Source: JALYGK01 sp036259835 (GTDB taxonomy: Bacteria; Actinomycetota; UBA4738). From it: a DNA stretch of 20,453 bases. Both the position numbers and the translations under genes were made by a program. This document shows positions 1 through 8,121 of this stretch, piece by piece. The notes beneath the pieces were generated by a model. That model was not told where the DNA came from, did not search any database, and saw only the letters and a program-made list of their open reading frames with translations. The first letter of the stretch is position 1; each line of letters opens with the position of its first letter. The stretch lies in contig DATABA010000148.1 in NCBI GenBank assembly GCA_036259835.1, positions 1-20,453 of the forward strand, written 5' to 3'.

Positions 1-531
1 GAGGATGTGACCTGGCTCGGCCGACTGCTCTAGCCGCGCGGCAACGTTCACCGGGTCTCCGGTCACCATGCCTTCACCCGGAGTCGGCATGAGCTGCGCG
101 AGGACCTCCCCGGAGTTCACCCCGATTCGGGCGCGAAGAGCTACACCGTGCTTCGGAAAGATGTCGTCGTTCAGCTGCGTCAGGCGGTCCCGCATCCGCA
201 GCGCCGCTCGGAGCGCCCTGGCGGCGTCATCCTCGTGCGCCTTGGGAACGCCGAACACCGCCATCACCGCGTCGCCGATGAACTTCTCGACGGTGCCCCC
301 TTCAGCCTGGATCTCCTCGCGCATCGCGTCGAAGTAGGCGCTCATCACGTCCTTCAGGCGCTCGGGATCCATCTGCTCACCAAGCGTGGTCGAACCCGTG
401 ACGTCGGCAAAGAGCACGGTGACGAGCTTTCGTTCTCGGGCAGGCGCAGCTTCAGCGAGGGTGGTACCGCAGTTCAGGCAGAACCGCGCCCGTTCAGGGT
501 TGTCTTCGCCGCAGTTTGGACACCTCGGCAC
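1..531 (-). CDS. class III adenylate/guanylate cyclase with N-terminal zinc ribbon, partial (3' end outside window)
   Basis: The visible 177 residues begin at a GTG codon (529-531). An in-frame TAA lies just upstream, and no other start codon is available. Residues 4-21 form a zinc ribbon with paired CPNC and CLNC knuckles. A class III cyclase domain follows. It has the first metal aspartate in LFADVTGST, a lysine in EKFIGDAVMAVFG at the position that recognises adenine, the second metal aspartate in the same motif, and GDPVNVAARLEQ, which supplies the transition-state Asn and Arg. All catalytic positions I can check are present, so an active adenylate cyclase is likely. In related zinc-ribbon cyclases an ATPase and TPR region often follows; that part lies outside the window. 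It starts 18 bp after the flavin-reductase-like gene on the same strand, suggesting co-transcription. No clear Shine-Dalgarno sequence is visible. Confidence 0.85.
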   Translation of the reverse strand, partial: MPRCPNCGEDNPERARFCLNCGTTLAEAAPARERKLVTVLFADVTGSTTLGEQMDPERLKDVMSAYFDAMREEIQAEGGTVEKFIGDAVMAVFGVPKAHEDDAARALRAALRMRDRLTQLNDDIFPKHGVALRARIGVNSGEVLAQLMPTPGEGMVTGDPVNVAARLEQSAEPGHIL

Positions 532-549
532 AACGCCGAAGTGTAGGAG

Positions 550-1044
550 TTAGACCAGCCCGAGGGCCACGATCTCGCGCAACGTGAGCAGGTCCGCGTT
601 CGCGTCTCGAAGGACCGCTCCCACGGGTTCGATCATCCTCACGGTGTGGTCACCGGCCGGCAGGGATGCGATGACTTCCCCCTCCACGTATCCGACGGCT
701 TCCTCCAGGATCGGAGATCCTGTGACGCCGGGCCGCCACTTGACGGATTCGAACTTGCTGGCGTCGCGGGTCGGCTGGCTGAAGTGAGCGACCCAGTCCT
801 CCTGTCCCCGGGCCACGGGGTGAACCGCCAGGGCACGGCTCTGCTCGACCACCTCGTTGGTCACGGTGTCGTTCCGCGTGCACACCACCAGGCGCGGAGG
901 GTTGAGGCTGCAAGGGGTGGTGAACGTCACAAGCGACGCCGAGAGCAGTCCCAGGTGTGACGCGGTCACGATGCAGCCCGTGGTCTCGAACCGGCCAAAC
1001 AGCGCCTCCAGCTGTTCGCGTTGTGGATCCTCGGTGACGGGCAC
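550..1044 (-). CDS. flavin reductase-like, FMN-binding split-barrel protein
   Basis: This 164-residue protein matches the flavin reductase (DIM6/NTAB) family in length and pattern. It has an early conserved block around residues 20-60 (ETTGCIVTASH, then LNPPRLVVCTRND) and a later block with GSPILEEAVGYVEGEV and the GDHTVRMIEPVGA strand. These proteins bind FMN in a split beta-barrel, and many reduce flavin with NAD(P)H for a partner monooxygenase. No partner oxygenase is visible here, so the substrate is unknown. The start is GTG at 1042-1044. An in-frame stop lies upstream and no Shine-Dalgarno is evident. The gene is divergent from the acyl-CoA dehydrogenase with only 29 bp between start codons. 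The partial cyclase follows 18 bp downstream. Confidence 0.8.
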   Translation of the reverse strand: MPVTEDPQREQLEALFGRFETTGCIVTASHLGLLSASLVTFTTPCSLNPPRLVVCTRNDTVTNEVVEQSRALAVHPVARGQEDWVAHFSQPTRDASKFESVKWRPGVTGSPILEEAVGYVEGEVIASLPAGDHTVRMIEPVGAVLRDANADLLTLREIVALGLV

Positions 1045-1059
1045 GACAGGACTATGCGT

Positions 1060-1065
1060 TACGGT
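1060..1065 (+). promoter_or_regulatory. putative -10 box (TACGGT), leaderless start of the acyl-CoA dehydrogenase
   Basis: TACGGT fits the actinobacterial TANNNT -10 pattern and ends 8 nt before the ATG at 1074. Transcription would then begin at or next to the start codon. There is no Shine-Dalgarno sequence between them. A GTGACG at 1034-1039 is a loose -35 candidate with a long 20-bp spacer. Confidence 0.4.
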
Positions 1066-1073
1066 TTAGCTCC

Positions 1074-2246
1074 ATGGACTTCAGCGTTCCGGACGAGTTC
1101 CAGGAGCTGCTCACCTCCTTCCGTTCATTCCTCGACAGGGAAGTGGCTCCGGTTGAGGAGCGGTATCGGATCCAGCTTCAAGAAGAGGACATCGCGGACG
1201 AGATCCGGGAGGCCGGCCTATCGCTCAGGCGCCGTTCGGCGGATCTCGGGTTCTATGCGGCCCACATGCCGGAATCGGTCGGTGGCTGGGGCCTTTCGAA
1301 CCTCGGATACACGCTGCTGGTCGAGGAGGGTGGGAAGTCGGGACTTCGCTTTGCCAGCTTCGTGCTTGGCCCGCCCAACCCGGAGGCCCCCAATCCGATC
1401 CTCATGGACCTCCCGCAGCACCTCCACCCGAAATACGTCGAGCCGCTGGTCCGCGGCGAGACCACCATGTGCTTCGCCCTCACCGAACCAGAAGCCGGAT
1501 CGGACGCGCAGGCCATCCGGACGGCCGCGAAGCTGGAAGGTGATGAATGGGTCCTGAACGGTCGCAAGCACTTCATCACCAACGGCGCCAACGCCGACGT
1601 CGCCGTGGTCTTCGCCACGACCGACCCGGAGAAGCGCGCCGCGGGCGGAATCACCGCGTTCCTGGTGGAACGAGACGCGCCGGGCTACCAGGTCGGCAGG
1701 AAGCAGCGCACCCTGGCCGGCGACACGAACCAGTCCGAACTGGTCTTCGACGATTGCCGCGTCCCTAAGGAAAACGTCATCGGAGAGGTGGGGTTCGGGT
1801 TCGGGTCGGCGATGAAATTCCTGAACTCCGGCCGCGCGTACATCGGCGCCTTGTGCGTCGGCGTCGCCGACTATCTCATTCGCATCTGCACCGAGTACGC
1901 GAAGGAGCGGCACACGTTCGGCAAGCCGATCGGAAAGTACCAGGCGATCCAGTGGATGCTGGCCGACTCGGCGCTCGAGGCGCACGCCGCTCGGCTCATG
2001 ACGTACCACCTCGCCTGGTTGGTCGACCAGGGGGACCAGCCCATCCGTGAATCGTCATTCGTGAAGCTCAACAACACCGAGATGGTGAACCGCGTGGCCG
2101 ACCGCGCGGTGCAGATTTACGGCGGGATGGGACTGCTGACCGAAGGTCCCGTAGAGCGAATCTTCCGGTGGGTTCGAATGCTCCGGATCGTCGAGGGAAC
2201 CAGCGAGATCCAGCGACTGATCATCGCCCGAACGCTCGGGCTGTAA
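1074..2246 (+). CDS. acyl-CoA dehydrogenase
   Basis: The 390 residues have the full acyl-CoA dehydrogenase layout: an N-terminal helical domain (about 1-135), a middle beta domain and a C-terminal helical bundle. CFALTEPEAGSD near residues 137-148 is the FAD/substrate-binding signature. YGGMGLLTEGPVERIFR and IVEGTSEIQ form the C-terminal signature, where Glu374 aligns with the catalytic base of medium-chain enzymes. The enzyme would oxidise an acyl-CoA to the 2-enoyl-CoA and pass electrons to an electron-transfer flavoprotein in the cytoplasm. Chain length and branching preference cannot be read from sequence. It stands alone: the flavin reductase is divergent and selA begins 43 bp downstream behind its own -10 box. 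ATG at 1074 is the best start because family homology begins at once (MDFSVPDEF). Confidence 0.93.
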   Translation: MDFSVPDEFQELLTSFRSFLDREVAPVEERYRIQLQEEDIADEIREAGLSLRRRSADLGFYAAHMPESVGGWGLSNLGYTLLVEEGGKSGLRFASFVLGPPNPEAPNPILMDLPQHLHPKYVEPLVRGETTMCFALTEPEAGSDAQAIRTAAKLEGDEWVLNGRKHFITNGANADVAVVFATTDPEKRAAGGITAFLVERDAPGYQVGRKQRTLAGDTNQSELVFDDCRVPKENVIGEVGFGFGSAMKFLNSGRAYIGALCVGVADYLIRICTEYAKERHTFGKPIGKYQAIQWMLADSALEAHAARLMTYHLAWLVDQGDQPIRESSFVKLNNTEMVNRVADRAVQIYGGMGLLTEGPVERIFRWVRMLRIVEGTSEIQRLIIARTLGL

Positions 2247-2277
2247 GTCGGACCCGGTCATCCCCTCCTCGCCGCTG

Positions 2278-2283
2278 TACTCT
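2278..2283 (+). promoter_or_regulatory. putative -10 box (TACTCT) for the selA-selB operon, leaderless
   Basis: TACTCT fits TANNNT and ends 6 nt before the selA ATG at 2290, a leaderless arrangement. No convincing -35 element or Shine-Dalgarno is visible in the 43-bp gap after the acyl-CoA dehydrogenase gene. I see no hairpin terminator in that gap, so read-through from upstream is also possible. Confidence 0.4.
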
Positions 2284-2289
2284 CGGCAA

Positions 2290-3717
<1,428 letters not shown>

Positions 3718-3730
3718 AGACGCCGCCCGC

Positions 3731-5614
3731 TTGAGCGCCACCGACCCTTCCCCGTCAGATGCCGACTCGCCGTCGCTTCACGTCGTTGCCACCGCGGGGC
3801 ACGTCGACCACGGAAAGTCTGCCCTGGTTCTCCGGCTCACCGGCATAGATCCGGATCGGCTGGCTGAAGAGAAGCGACGCGGGCTCACCATCGATCTCGG
3901 GTTCGCCTGGACCACGCTCCCGTCCGGTCGCGAAATCGGCTTCGTGGACGTCCCCGGCCACGAGCGTTTCGTTCGCAACATGCTGGCCGGCGTCGGTCCC
4001 GTGCGGCTCGTGCTGTTCGTGGTCGCCGCGGATGAGGGATGGAAACAACAGTCGGAGGAGCACCTTCAGATCGTCGACGTCCTCGGGTGCGACGGGGCCG
4101 TGATTGCGGTGACGAAGATGGACCTCCTCGACCGCGAAACGCTCGATCGAAGGACGAACGAGATCAAGAAGAGAGTCGACGGAACTCGGCTGTCGGATGC
4201 TTCGATCGTGTGCTGCTCGGCGAGCACCGGCGAAGGAATTGAACGACTTCGCACGGCACTGGACGAGATGGTCGGCGCGGCGCCCGCGCCCGACCGAACC
4301 GCTCGCCCGCGACAGTTCATCGACCGCGTCTTCACGATCAAGGGCGCCGGGACCGTCGTCACGGGAACGCTGACGGGTGGGCCAATCGCCGTGGGGCAGG
4401 AAGCCGAGATTGTCCCCTCCGGCCACCGCGCTCGGATTCGGGGCCTTCAGACGCACAAGCGGCCGCTGACGACCGCAGTTCCGGTGTCGAGGGTCGCGGT
4501 GAACCTTGCAGGGACGCCGAAATCGGAGCTCGAACGGGGTGACGTGTTGACGCTCCCGGGGCGATGGCGCGCCACGTCAATGTTCGAAGGAACCATTCGA
4601 ACCGTTCGGGGACTGGATCATCCTGTGACGACACGGGGAGCATTCAAGTTCTATGCCGGGTCCGCGGAGCGGGACGCTCGGATCCGGCTCTTCGGGCGAT
4701 CCGAGCTTCGTCCCGGCGACCAGTCGTACGCCCGCGTGACGCTGTCGCGTCCGGTGGTCCTCGACTTCAAGGACAGCTTCGTTCTGCGCGAGGCCGGCAG
4801 ACAGGAGACCGTGGCGGGCGGCGAAGTGCTGGACACCCAGCCTCCGGCGCGCTCGGGGCGAGATCCGCTCGCTCGACTTGACGCCAGACGAGACGCGGAT
4901 CGCGCAGCCTTGGCGTGGCGGATCGTCGCCGACCGTGGTGCCATCAGGGCGTCGGAGTTGAAGGTGCTGGCCGGAATCGGCGCAGAGCACGCCGAACGCC
5001 ACGGCGCTCTCCGCGTCGACTCGTGGCTGGTGAGCCCCCAACTGCTGGGCCGCGTGACCACGACGCTGATTCAGGTGTTGGAGGCGTTCCACGCGGAGCA
5101 TCCGCTGCGACCCGGCATGGATGTCGGGGAGTGCCGGTTGCTTCTTATCGATGCGGGGACGGGAGTCTCCGACCCCACGCTCACGGACGCGGTGCTCGGC
5201 CACCTCGCTCGAACCGGTGCCATCGTTCGTGACGGTTCGGTACTCCGGCTCGCCCGACACCGACTGTCCACCAAAGGACGAGAAGACGCCGATCGCTTGG
5301 TCGGTGAAGTTGAACGGGCCGAACCGACGCCGCCTTCGGTCAGGGAACTCATGGCCGCCGGATTCGAGCGCGAGCTGATTCAAGCAGCGTGCACGGAGGG
5401 ACGCCTGGTTCGCGTGTCATCCGACGTCGTGGTGACGCCCGGATTTTTGGCCAAAGCCGAAGCGGTGGTTCGCAAACGCGCTGGCGGCATGACCGTTTCG
5501 TCGTTTCGTGAAGCACTCGGCACCACGCGAAAATATGCGCTGCCGATCTTGGAGTACTTCGACCAGAGAGGAGTCACCCGTCGCGAGGGCGACGTGAGAG
5601 TGCTGAAGGAATAG
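3731..5614 (+). CDS. selB: selenocysteine-specific translation elongation factor SelB
   Basis: The 627 residues match SelB, the GTPase that carries Sec-tRNA(Sec) to the ribosome at UGA codons marked by a SECIS element. The GTPase motifs are in order: GHVDHGKS at 23-30, RGLTIDLGF at 50-58, DVPGH at 73-77 and TKMD at 128-131. Beta-barrel domains follow from about residue 195 (RQFIDRVFTIKGAGTVVTGTL). The last 220 or so residues resemble the winged-helix region that binds SECIS RNA, ending in KYALPILEYFDQRGVTRREGD. Length agrees with bacterial SelB (about 610-640). The start is a TTG 13 bp after the selA stop with no clear Shine-Dalgarno, so translation probably depends on coupling to selA. The next gene starts 2 bp after its stop. 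Confidence 0.95.
   Translation: MSATDPSPSDADSPSLHVVATAGHVDHGKSALVLRLTGIDPDRLAEEKRRGLTIDLGFAWTTLPSGREIGFVDVPGHERFVRNMLAGVGPVRLVLFVVAADEGWKQQSEEHLQIVDVLGCDGAVIAVTKMDLLDRETLDRRTNEIKKRVDGTRLSDASIVCCSASTGEGIERLRTALDEMVGAAPAPDRTARPRQFIDRVFTIKGAGTVVTGTLTGGPIAVGQEAEIVPSGHRARIRGLQTHKRPLTTAVPVSRVAVNLAGTPKSELERGDVLTLPGRWRATSMFEGTIRTVRGLDHPVTTRGAFKFYAGSAERDARIRLFGRSELRPGDQSYARVTLSRPVVLDFKDSFVLREAGRQETVAGGEVLDTQPPARSGRDPLARLDARRDADRAALAWRIVADRGAIRASELKVLAGIGAEHAERHGALRVDSWLVSPQLLGRVTTTLIQVLEAFHAEHPLRPGMDVGECRLLLIDAGTGVSDPTLTDAVLGHLARTGAIVRDGSVLRLARHRLSTKGREDADRLVGEVERAEPTPPSVRELMAAGFERELIQAACTEGRLVRVSSDVVVTPGFLAKAEAVVRKRAGGMTVSSFREALGTTRKYALPILEYFDQRGVTRREGDVRVLKE
5606..5610 (+). promoter_or_regulatory. 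ribosome binding site for the first cyclase-STAND gene
   Basis: AAGGA lies within the last codons of selB and ends 6 nt before the GTG at 5617. It fixes that GTG as the start and links translation of the cyclase-STAND gene to selB. Confidence 0.6.
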
Positions 5615-5616
5615 CC

Positions 5617-8121
5617 GTGGGCAGCGACCTTCCGACCGGAACGGTCACGTTTCTGTTTACCGACATCGAGGGCTCGACGAAGCTTCTTCATGAACTCGGC
5701 GAGGAGAACTACGCGCAAGTCCTCGCCGAGCATCGCCGGATTCTTCGAGACGCGTTCAGCCGCCACGAGGGCGTGGAGGTCGATACCCAGGGTGACTCGT
5801 TCTTCGTCGCCTTCCCCACCGCACCCGGCGCACTCGAGGCCGCACGAGAAGCACAGAAAGCGCTGTTGCAGGGTCCGATCCGAGTCCGGATGGGAATCCA
5901 CACCGGCACCCCGCTGCTGACCAATGGGCAATACGTCGGAGTGGATGTTCACCGCGCGGCCCGAATCGCGGCGGCCGGCCACGGAGGGCAGGTGCTGCTT
6001 TCGGCTTCAGCAGCCGTGCTGGTCGGAACGGAGGGACTGCGGGACCTCGGCGAACACCGGTTGAAGGACCTGTCCGCACCGGAGCGAATCTTTCAGCTCG
6101 GAGAGACCGACTTCCCGCTCCTCAAGACCCTCTACCAGACGAACCTGCCGATCCCGGCGACGCCCTTCCTCGGACGGGACCAGGAGGTGGCGGACGTGGT
6201 CGCCCTCCTCAAAAGAGCTGATGTTCGGCTCCTGACACTGACGGGGCCTGGGGGAACCGGGAAGACCCGTCTTGCCGCGGAGGCGGCTGCACGGTCGTCC
6301 GAACACTACCCGCACGGCGTCTGGTGGGTGCCCCTGGCTCCGCTCCGCGATCCCGCGCTGGTGTTGGAAACCGCCCGTGGGGTCCTTGGCGCCGGAGGAG
6401 ACTTGGCCCGGCACATCCGAGACGCCTCCATGCTCCTCCTGCTCGACAACTTCGAGCAGGTCGTCGAGGCGGGACCCGACCTGGGGACCCTCCTGGCGTC
6501 GTGTCCAAATCTCGCGCTGCTCGTAACCAGCCGGCAGGCCCTCCACGTCACCGGAGAGCATGAATATCCCGTGCCGTCGCTGGCCCGAACCGACGCGGTC
6601 ACCTTGTTCCTGACACGAGCCCATGCTGTCAAGCCCGACTTCAGCGATGACGGAGCGGTCAGCGAGATCTGTCACCGTCTCGAGGACCTCCCGCTTGCCG
6701 TGGAGCTGGCAGCTGCAAGGGTCAAGACCCTTTCGCCGCGGCAAATCCTGGACCGGCTCGAAAAGCGATTGGCGCTTCTCACGGGCGGAGCGAAGGATCT
6801 CCCAGAGCGACAACGGACGCTGCGGGCGACCATCGAATGGAGCTACGACTTGCTCCGGCCGGAAGAACGACGGCTGTTCGCCCGCCTGGCCGTGTTTCGG
6901 GGAGGGTGCACGCTCGAGACAGCCGAATATGTAGCCGAGGCAGACCTCGACGCCCTCCAATCGCTCGTCGACAAGAGCCTCCTGCGATTACGCGGGGATC
7001 GGTTCTGGATGCTCGAAACCATCCGGGAGTACGCGGTGGAGCGGCTCGAGGAGTCGGGCGAAGCAGAAGAAGTTCGGCGCCGGCACGCAGAGCACTTTCT
7101 CGCACTCGCGGAGGAGAGCGAGCCCCATCTTCTGCGCGACTCGATCGAGTGGCTGAATCGACTGGAAGCCGAGCTCAACAACATCCGTGCGGTGATGGAC
7201 CGGCTCGAAGACACTGGCAACTATGAACTGGTTCTGCGGCTGGGGGGAGCGCTGCTTCGGTTCTGGTACCTGAAGAGCCACCAAGCCGAGGCGCAGAGAC
7301 GACTGGAAAGAGCTCTCGGCGCCTCCTCCGCGGAGACGTGGCATCGTGCCAGGGCGCTCCATGCCGCGGCCGCCATGGCTCACGACCTCGGAGACCGGGC
7401 GACCACACGCCTTCGGATCCAGGAAGCCATCGCCATTTACCGAAAGCTGGGCGACAAGCGGGGCATCGCGTGGGCGAACCTGAGCGCCGGCCTGGGCCTC
7501 GAGGAAGAAGGAGACCTGAAGGGGGCCCTCTCCCTGTTCGAGGAGAGCCGCCAGATTTACCGGGAGCTGGGCGACGAGCACTTCCTCCTGTTGGCAAATG
7601 CGAATCTCGGAAGGGTCACGTACGAGCTCGGCGACCGCGATCAAGGAATTGCTCTCCACGAAGCCAACGTTCGCCGGGCCCGTGAACTGGGAAATGAACG
7701 CGTCGAGGCCGGGGTACTGAGTCAGCTGGGCACCATGCTGGGCGAGGTGGGTCGGCTCGAGGAAGCCACCGCAATCGTCGGAGAGGCGATTCGCATCGAG
7801 CACCGCCGCGGCAATGTCATGGAGGTGGCCATCGGCCTCAGTCGCCTGGCTTCGGTCATGACGCTCAGGGGGTTGGCCGATACCGCTGCGCGGCTGCTTG
7901 CCAGCTCCCAGTCGCTGACACAACAGCTCGGTTCGAGGGGACTGCCTTTTGGATCGGTGAGAAGGAACGAGGAGACCCTCGCACGCCTCCGGACTCAGCT
8001 CGACGCAAGCGCGCTCGCCCAGAATCTCGAGAAGGGGAAGCGGCTAACGATCGACGACGCCGTCGCACTCGCACTTGGCGAGATGGAAGAACCGGCCGTC
8101 GGCCAAGAGGGACAACGATGA
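5617..8121 (+). CDS. class III cyclase-like domain, STAND ATPase and TPR-like repeat protein (paralog 1)
   Basis: This 834-residue cytoplasmic protein has three parts. Residues 8-160 are a class III nucleotide cyclase domain with metal aspartates Asp16 (FTDIEGST) and Asp60 (TQGDSFF). The position that is Lys in adenylate cyclases is Asp56. The transition-state Asn is replaced by His112, while Arg116 is kept (VHRAARI). Residues 185-400 are a STAND/NB-ARC-like ATPase with Walker A GPGGTGKT (210-217), Walker B LLLLDNFE (273-280), TSR (304-306) and LPLAVELAAAR (358-368). Residues from about 470 to 770 are helical, with TPR-like repeats. There is no C-terminal LuxR-type helix-turn-helix, unlike some mycobacterial relatives. 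Such proteins are usually signal-sensing switches; the ligand and output are unknown. It starts 2 bp after selB with a good ribosome binding site. Confidence 0.88.
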   Translation: MGSDLPTGTVTFLFTDIEGSTKLLHELGEENYAQVLAEHRRILRDAFSRHEGVEVDTQGDSFFVAFPTAPGALEAAREAQKALLQGPIRVRMGIHTGTPLLTNGQYVGVDVHRAARIAAAGHGGQVLLSASAAVLVGTEGLRDLGEHRLKDLSAPERIFQLGETDFPLLKTLYQTNLPIPATPFLGRDQEVADVVALLKRADVRLLTLTGPGGTGKTRLAAEAAARSSEHYPHGVWWVPLAPLRDPALVLETARGVLGAGGDLARHIRDASMLLLLDNFEQVVEAGPDLGTLLASCPNLALLVTSRQALHVTGEHEYPVPSLARTDAVTLFLTRAHAVKPDFSDDGAVSEICHRLEDLPLAVELAAARVKTLSPRQILDRLEKRLALLTGGAKDLPERQRTLRATIEWSYDLLRPEERRLFARLAVFRGGCTLETAEYVAEADLDALQSLVDKSLLRLRGDRFWMLETIREYAVERLEESGEAEEVRRRHAEHFLALAEESEPHLLRDSIEWLNRLEAELNNIRAVMDRLEDTGNYELVLRLGGALLRFWYLKSHQAEAQRRLERALGASSAETWHRARALHAAAAMAHDLGDRATTRLRIQEAIAIYRKLGDKRGIAWANLSAGLGLEEEGDLKGALSLFEESRQIYRELGDEHFLLLANANLGRVTYELGDRDQGIALHEANVRRARELGNERVEAGVLSQLGTMLGEVGRLEEATAIVGEAIRIEHRRGNVMEVAIGLSRLASVMTLRGLADTAARLLASSQSLTQQLGSRGLPFGSVRRNEETLARLRTQLDASALAQNLEKGKRLTIDDAVALALGEMEEPAVGQEGQR
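5638..5675 (+). repeat. 38-bp exact direct repeat, copy 1 (cyclase motif shared by both paralogs)
   Basis: This stretch is identical to 8139-8176. It encodes GTVTFLFTDIEGS, covering the first metal-binding motif. It includes two TTT phenylalanine codons, which are uncommon in such a GC-rich window. Flanking codons differ often at synonymous sites between the two genes. Confidence 0.9.
8106..8110 (+). promoter_or_regulatory. ribosome binding site for the second cyclase-STAND gene
   Basis: AGAGG lies in the end of the first paralog, 7 nt before the ATG at 8118. Together with the ATGA overlap it supports that start and translational coupling. Confidence 0.6.

Noticed and set aside
1218..2009. 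263-codon open frame antisense to the acyl-CoA dehydrogenase
   Set aside because: Arginine-rich, low-complexity translation with no motif, exactly opposite a well-supported gene; typical of GC-rich DNA.
6988..7923. 311-codon open frame antisense to the first cyclase-STAND gene
   Set aside because: Composition follows the opposite-strand TPR-like region; no motifs and no start signals.
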